From NCBI GenBank assembly GCA_020641055.1, contig CP067345.1, positions 1,357,317-1,421,316 on the forward strand: 64,000 bases of DNA. The letters are read 5' to 3'. Each line of letters starts with the position of its first letter. The first letter of the stretch is position 1. A model generated the notes under the pieces. It was not told the DNA's origin. It made no database searches and saw only the letters and a program-made list of their open reading frames with translations. Below are positions 62,932 through 64,000 of the stretch, piece by piece. The position numbers and the translations under genes are program-made. Origin of the DNA: Clostridioides sp. ES-S-0010-02 (GTDB lineage: Bacteria; Bacillota; Clostridia; Peptostreptococcales; Peptostreptococcaceae).

Positions 62932-64000
62932 ATGAATAGATTTTTTAAAGTAAGGCTAATAACTACAATTATATTCTTAGTTGTTTTATTCACCTTCTCT
63001 ATCTCTAATATCTGTTATTCTGGAAAAGATATGATACAAGAAATAAAAAAATCAATTAATGATAAGAATAGTTTAAAGGATACTATATCGTCTATTGATA
63101 ATACAGTAAATGACAAAGTGATATATAAAAATACTTTTATTGAAACTTATGGATATTTGCAAAAACTAATGGGTAAAAATGAATTTTCAAAGTTTAGTGT
63201 TGTGAAAGATACTTCTGGCAAAATGCATTACACATATTTTGCTAAATCTCCAAATCAAGTTGATTTATTGTCAGACAGAGTAAGTAAGTTCTCTAAGGAA
63301 ATGGATAAACAAAATACTAAATTAGTTTATTTAATGACTCCAGATAAATATATAAAAGGAGTAACACAGTTTCCTAAAGGCATACCTTATTCCTATAGTA
63401 ATGAGACAGCAGATAATTTTTTAAATGAACTAAAAAATGATAATGTTGACTATATAGATTTTAGAAAAAATATTTTAAAAAGTGGTATTTCAAAAGATGA
63501 GTTATTCTTTAAAACAGACCACCATTGGAAAGTAGAGACTTCTTTTTGGGCATTTGGAGAATTGATTGAACAGCTTAATAAAAAATATAACATGAAATTA
63601 GATGAAAATTATTATTATAGAGATAAAGAAAACTATAATTCGATTGTATATCCTAGGTCATTTCTTGGTTCTATGGGAAGGAAGACAGGAATTTTATATG
63701 GTGGAATAGATGATTTTACACTAATTTATCCTAAATTTAAGACGAATTATACATACTATACAGATTCTAAATCTCAAAAATTTGAATTAAAAGGAAGGTT
63801 TGAAGAGAGTTTGATATTATCATACCCTTTTAATGCTGACCTTAATTTAATGGATGGACAATCAGATAAATATTTTACATACTTATTGGGGAATCGTCCA
63901 CTAGTTAAAATTAAAAATATAGAAAATCCAGAAGGATTAAAAGTGTTATTTGTTAAGGACTCATTAATTGTACCAACAGCAGCATTCTTTTCTTCTGTTT
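62932..64000 (+). CDS. ccsI: DHHW/AlgJ-like O-acetylation protein, cut by the window end
   Basis: At least 356 residues, open to the window end. A signal anchor (about 5-31: FKVRLITTIIFLVVLF) is followed by an extracellular SGNH-like domain with the hallmark TDHHWKVETSFWAF (Asp-His-His-Trp near 193-197) and a late FVKDSLIVPTAAF segment in the place of the GDS block (the Ser nucleophile motif). AlgJ/AlgX-type proteins take the acetyl group exported by the MBOAT protein and pass it to the polymer. ATG 62932 follows GAGGAGG. Its end and any later operon genes lie outside. Confidence 0.85.
   Translation, partial: MNRFFKVRLITTIIFLVVLFTFSISNICYSGKDMIQEIKKSINDKNSLKDTISSIDNTVNDKVIYKNTFIETYGYLQKLMGKNEFSKFSVVKDTSGKMHYTYFAKSPNQVDLLSDRVSKFSKEMDKQNTKLVYLMTPDKYIKGVTQFPKGIPYSYSNETADNFLNELKNDNVDYIDFRKNILKSGISKDELFFKTDHHWKVETSFWAFGELIEQLNKKYNMKLDENYYYRDKENYNSIVYPRSFLGSMGRKTGILYGGIDDFTLIYPKFKTNYTYYTDSKSQKFELKGRFEESLILSYPFNADLNLMDGQSDKYFTYLLGNRPLVKIKNIENPEGLKVLFVKDSLIVPTAAFFSSV

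Overview
This 64 kb window is chromosomal DNA of a low-GC, spore-forming anaerobic Firmicute, almost certainly Clostridioides difficile. The evidence is the very AT-rich codon use, a 26-residue SpoVM, a YteA-type zinc-finger protein, the RqcH/FbpA (Fbp68-like) protein, and at the right end a cellulose synthase operon with the architecture reported for C. difficile ccsZABHI. The species call rests on remembered gene content; no search was run. No rRNA, tRNA, CRISPR array, insertion sequence or prophage was seen.

Layout. (1) 1-9.5 kb: the tail of a DegV-like gene, a convergent M24 aminopeptidase, an APC amino-acid permease behind a four-copy 22-bp tandem repeat, a T-box leader in front of mtnN-trpS, a candidate minus-strand small RNA, and a LytS/LytTR two-component pair beside a CstA-type transporter. 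(2) 9.5-15 kb: yteA-like, polysaccharide deacetylase, lspA, rluD-like, then pyrR and uraA with a PyrR-type attenuator. (3) 15-20.5 kb: an ABC-F protein behind an uORF/attenuator leader, rqcH, a threonine aldolase, and a candidate small RNA with a C/U-rich loop. (4) 20.5-38.4 kb: the conserved Firmicute housekeeping block dapF, yicC, gmk, rpoZ, coaBC, priA, def, fmt, DUF116, YugP-type protease, rsmB, rlmN, prpC, prkC, a short-chain reductase, rsgA, rpe, thiN. It couples nucleotide and CoA supply, translation start and ribosome maturation to Ser/Thr kinase signalling. (5) 38.5-45.1 kb: an accessory insert (HAD phosphatase, nitroreductase, OmpR-type two-component system, MerR-TipAS regulator, a short Rpn-type protein, a two-helix membrane peptide) that separates thiN from spoVM-rpmB. 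(6) 45.1-51.7 kb: the block resumes with spoVM, rpmB, yloU/asp23, fakA, recG, rsmD, coaD and a coiled-coil protein. (7) 51.7-64 kb: a carbohydrate ABC importer without its own ATPase, a DUF4091 protein, then ccsZ (GH5), ccsA (synthase with PilZ), ccsB, and the MBOAT and DHHW acetylation genes; the last is cut by the window end.

The most interesting signals lie between genes: the attenuator in front of the ABC-F gene, an apparent ATA start codon for the secreted endoglucanase, the SD-to-start hairpin of pyrR, two candidate small RNAs, an unexplained long hairpin before priA, and an exact 11-bp direct repeat before the two-component operon.
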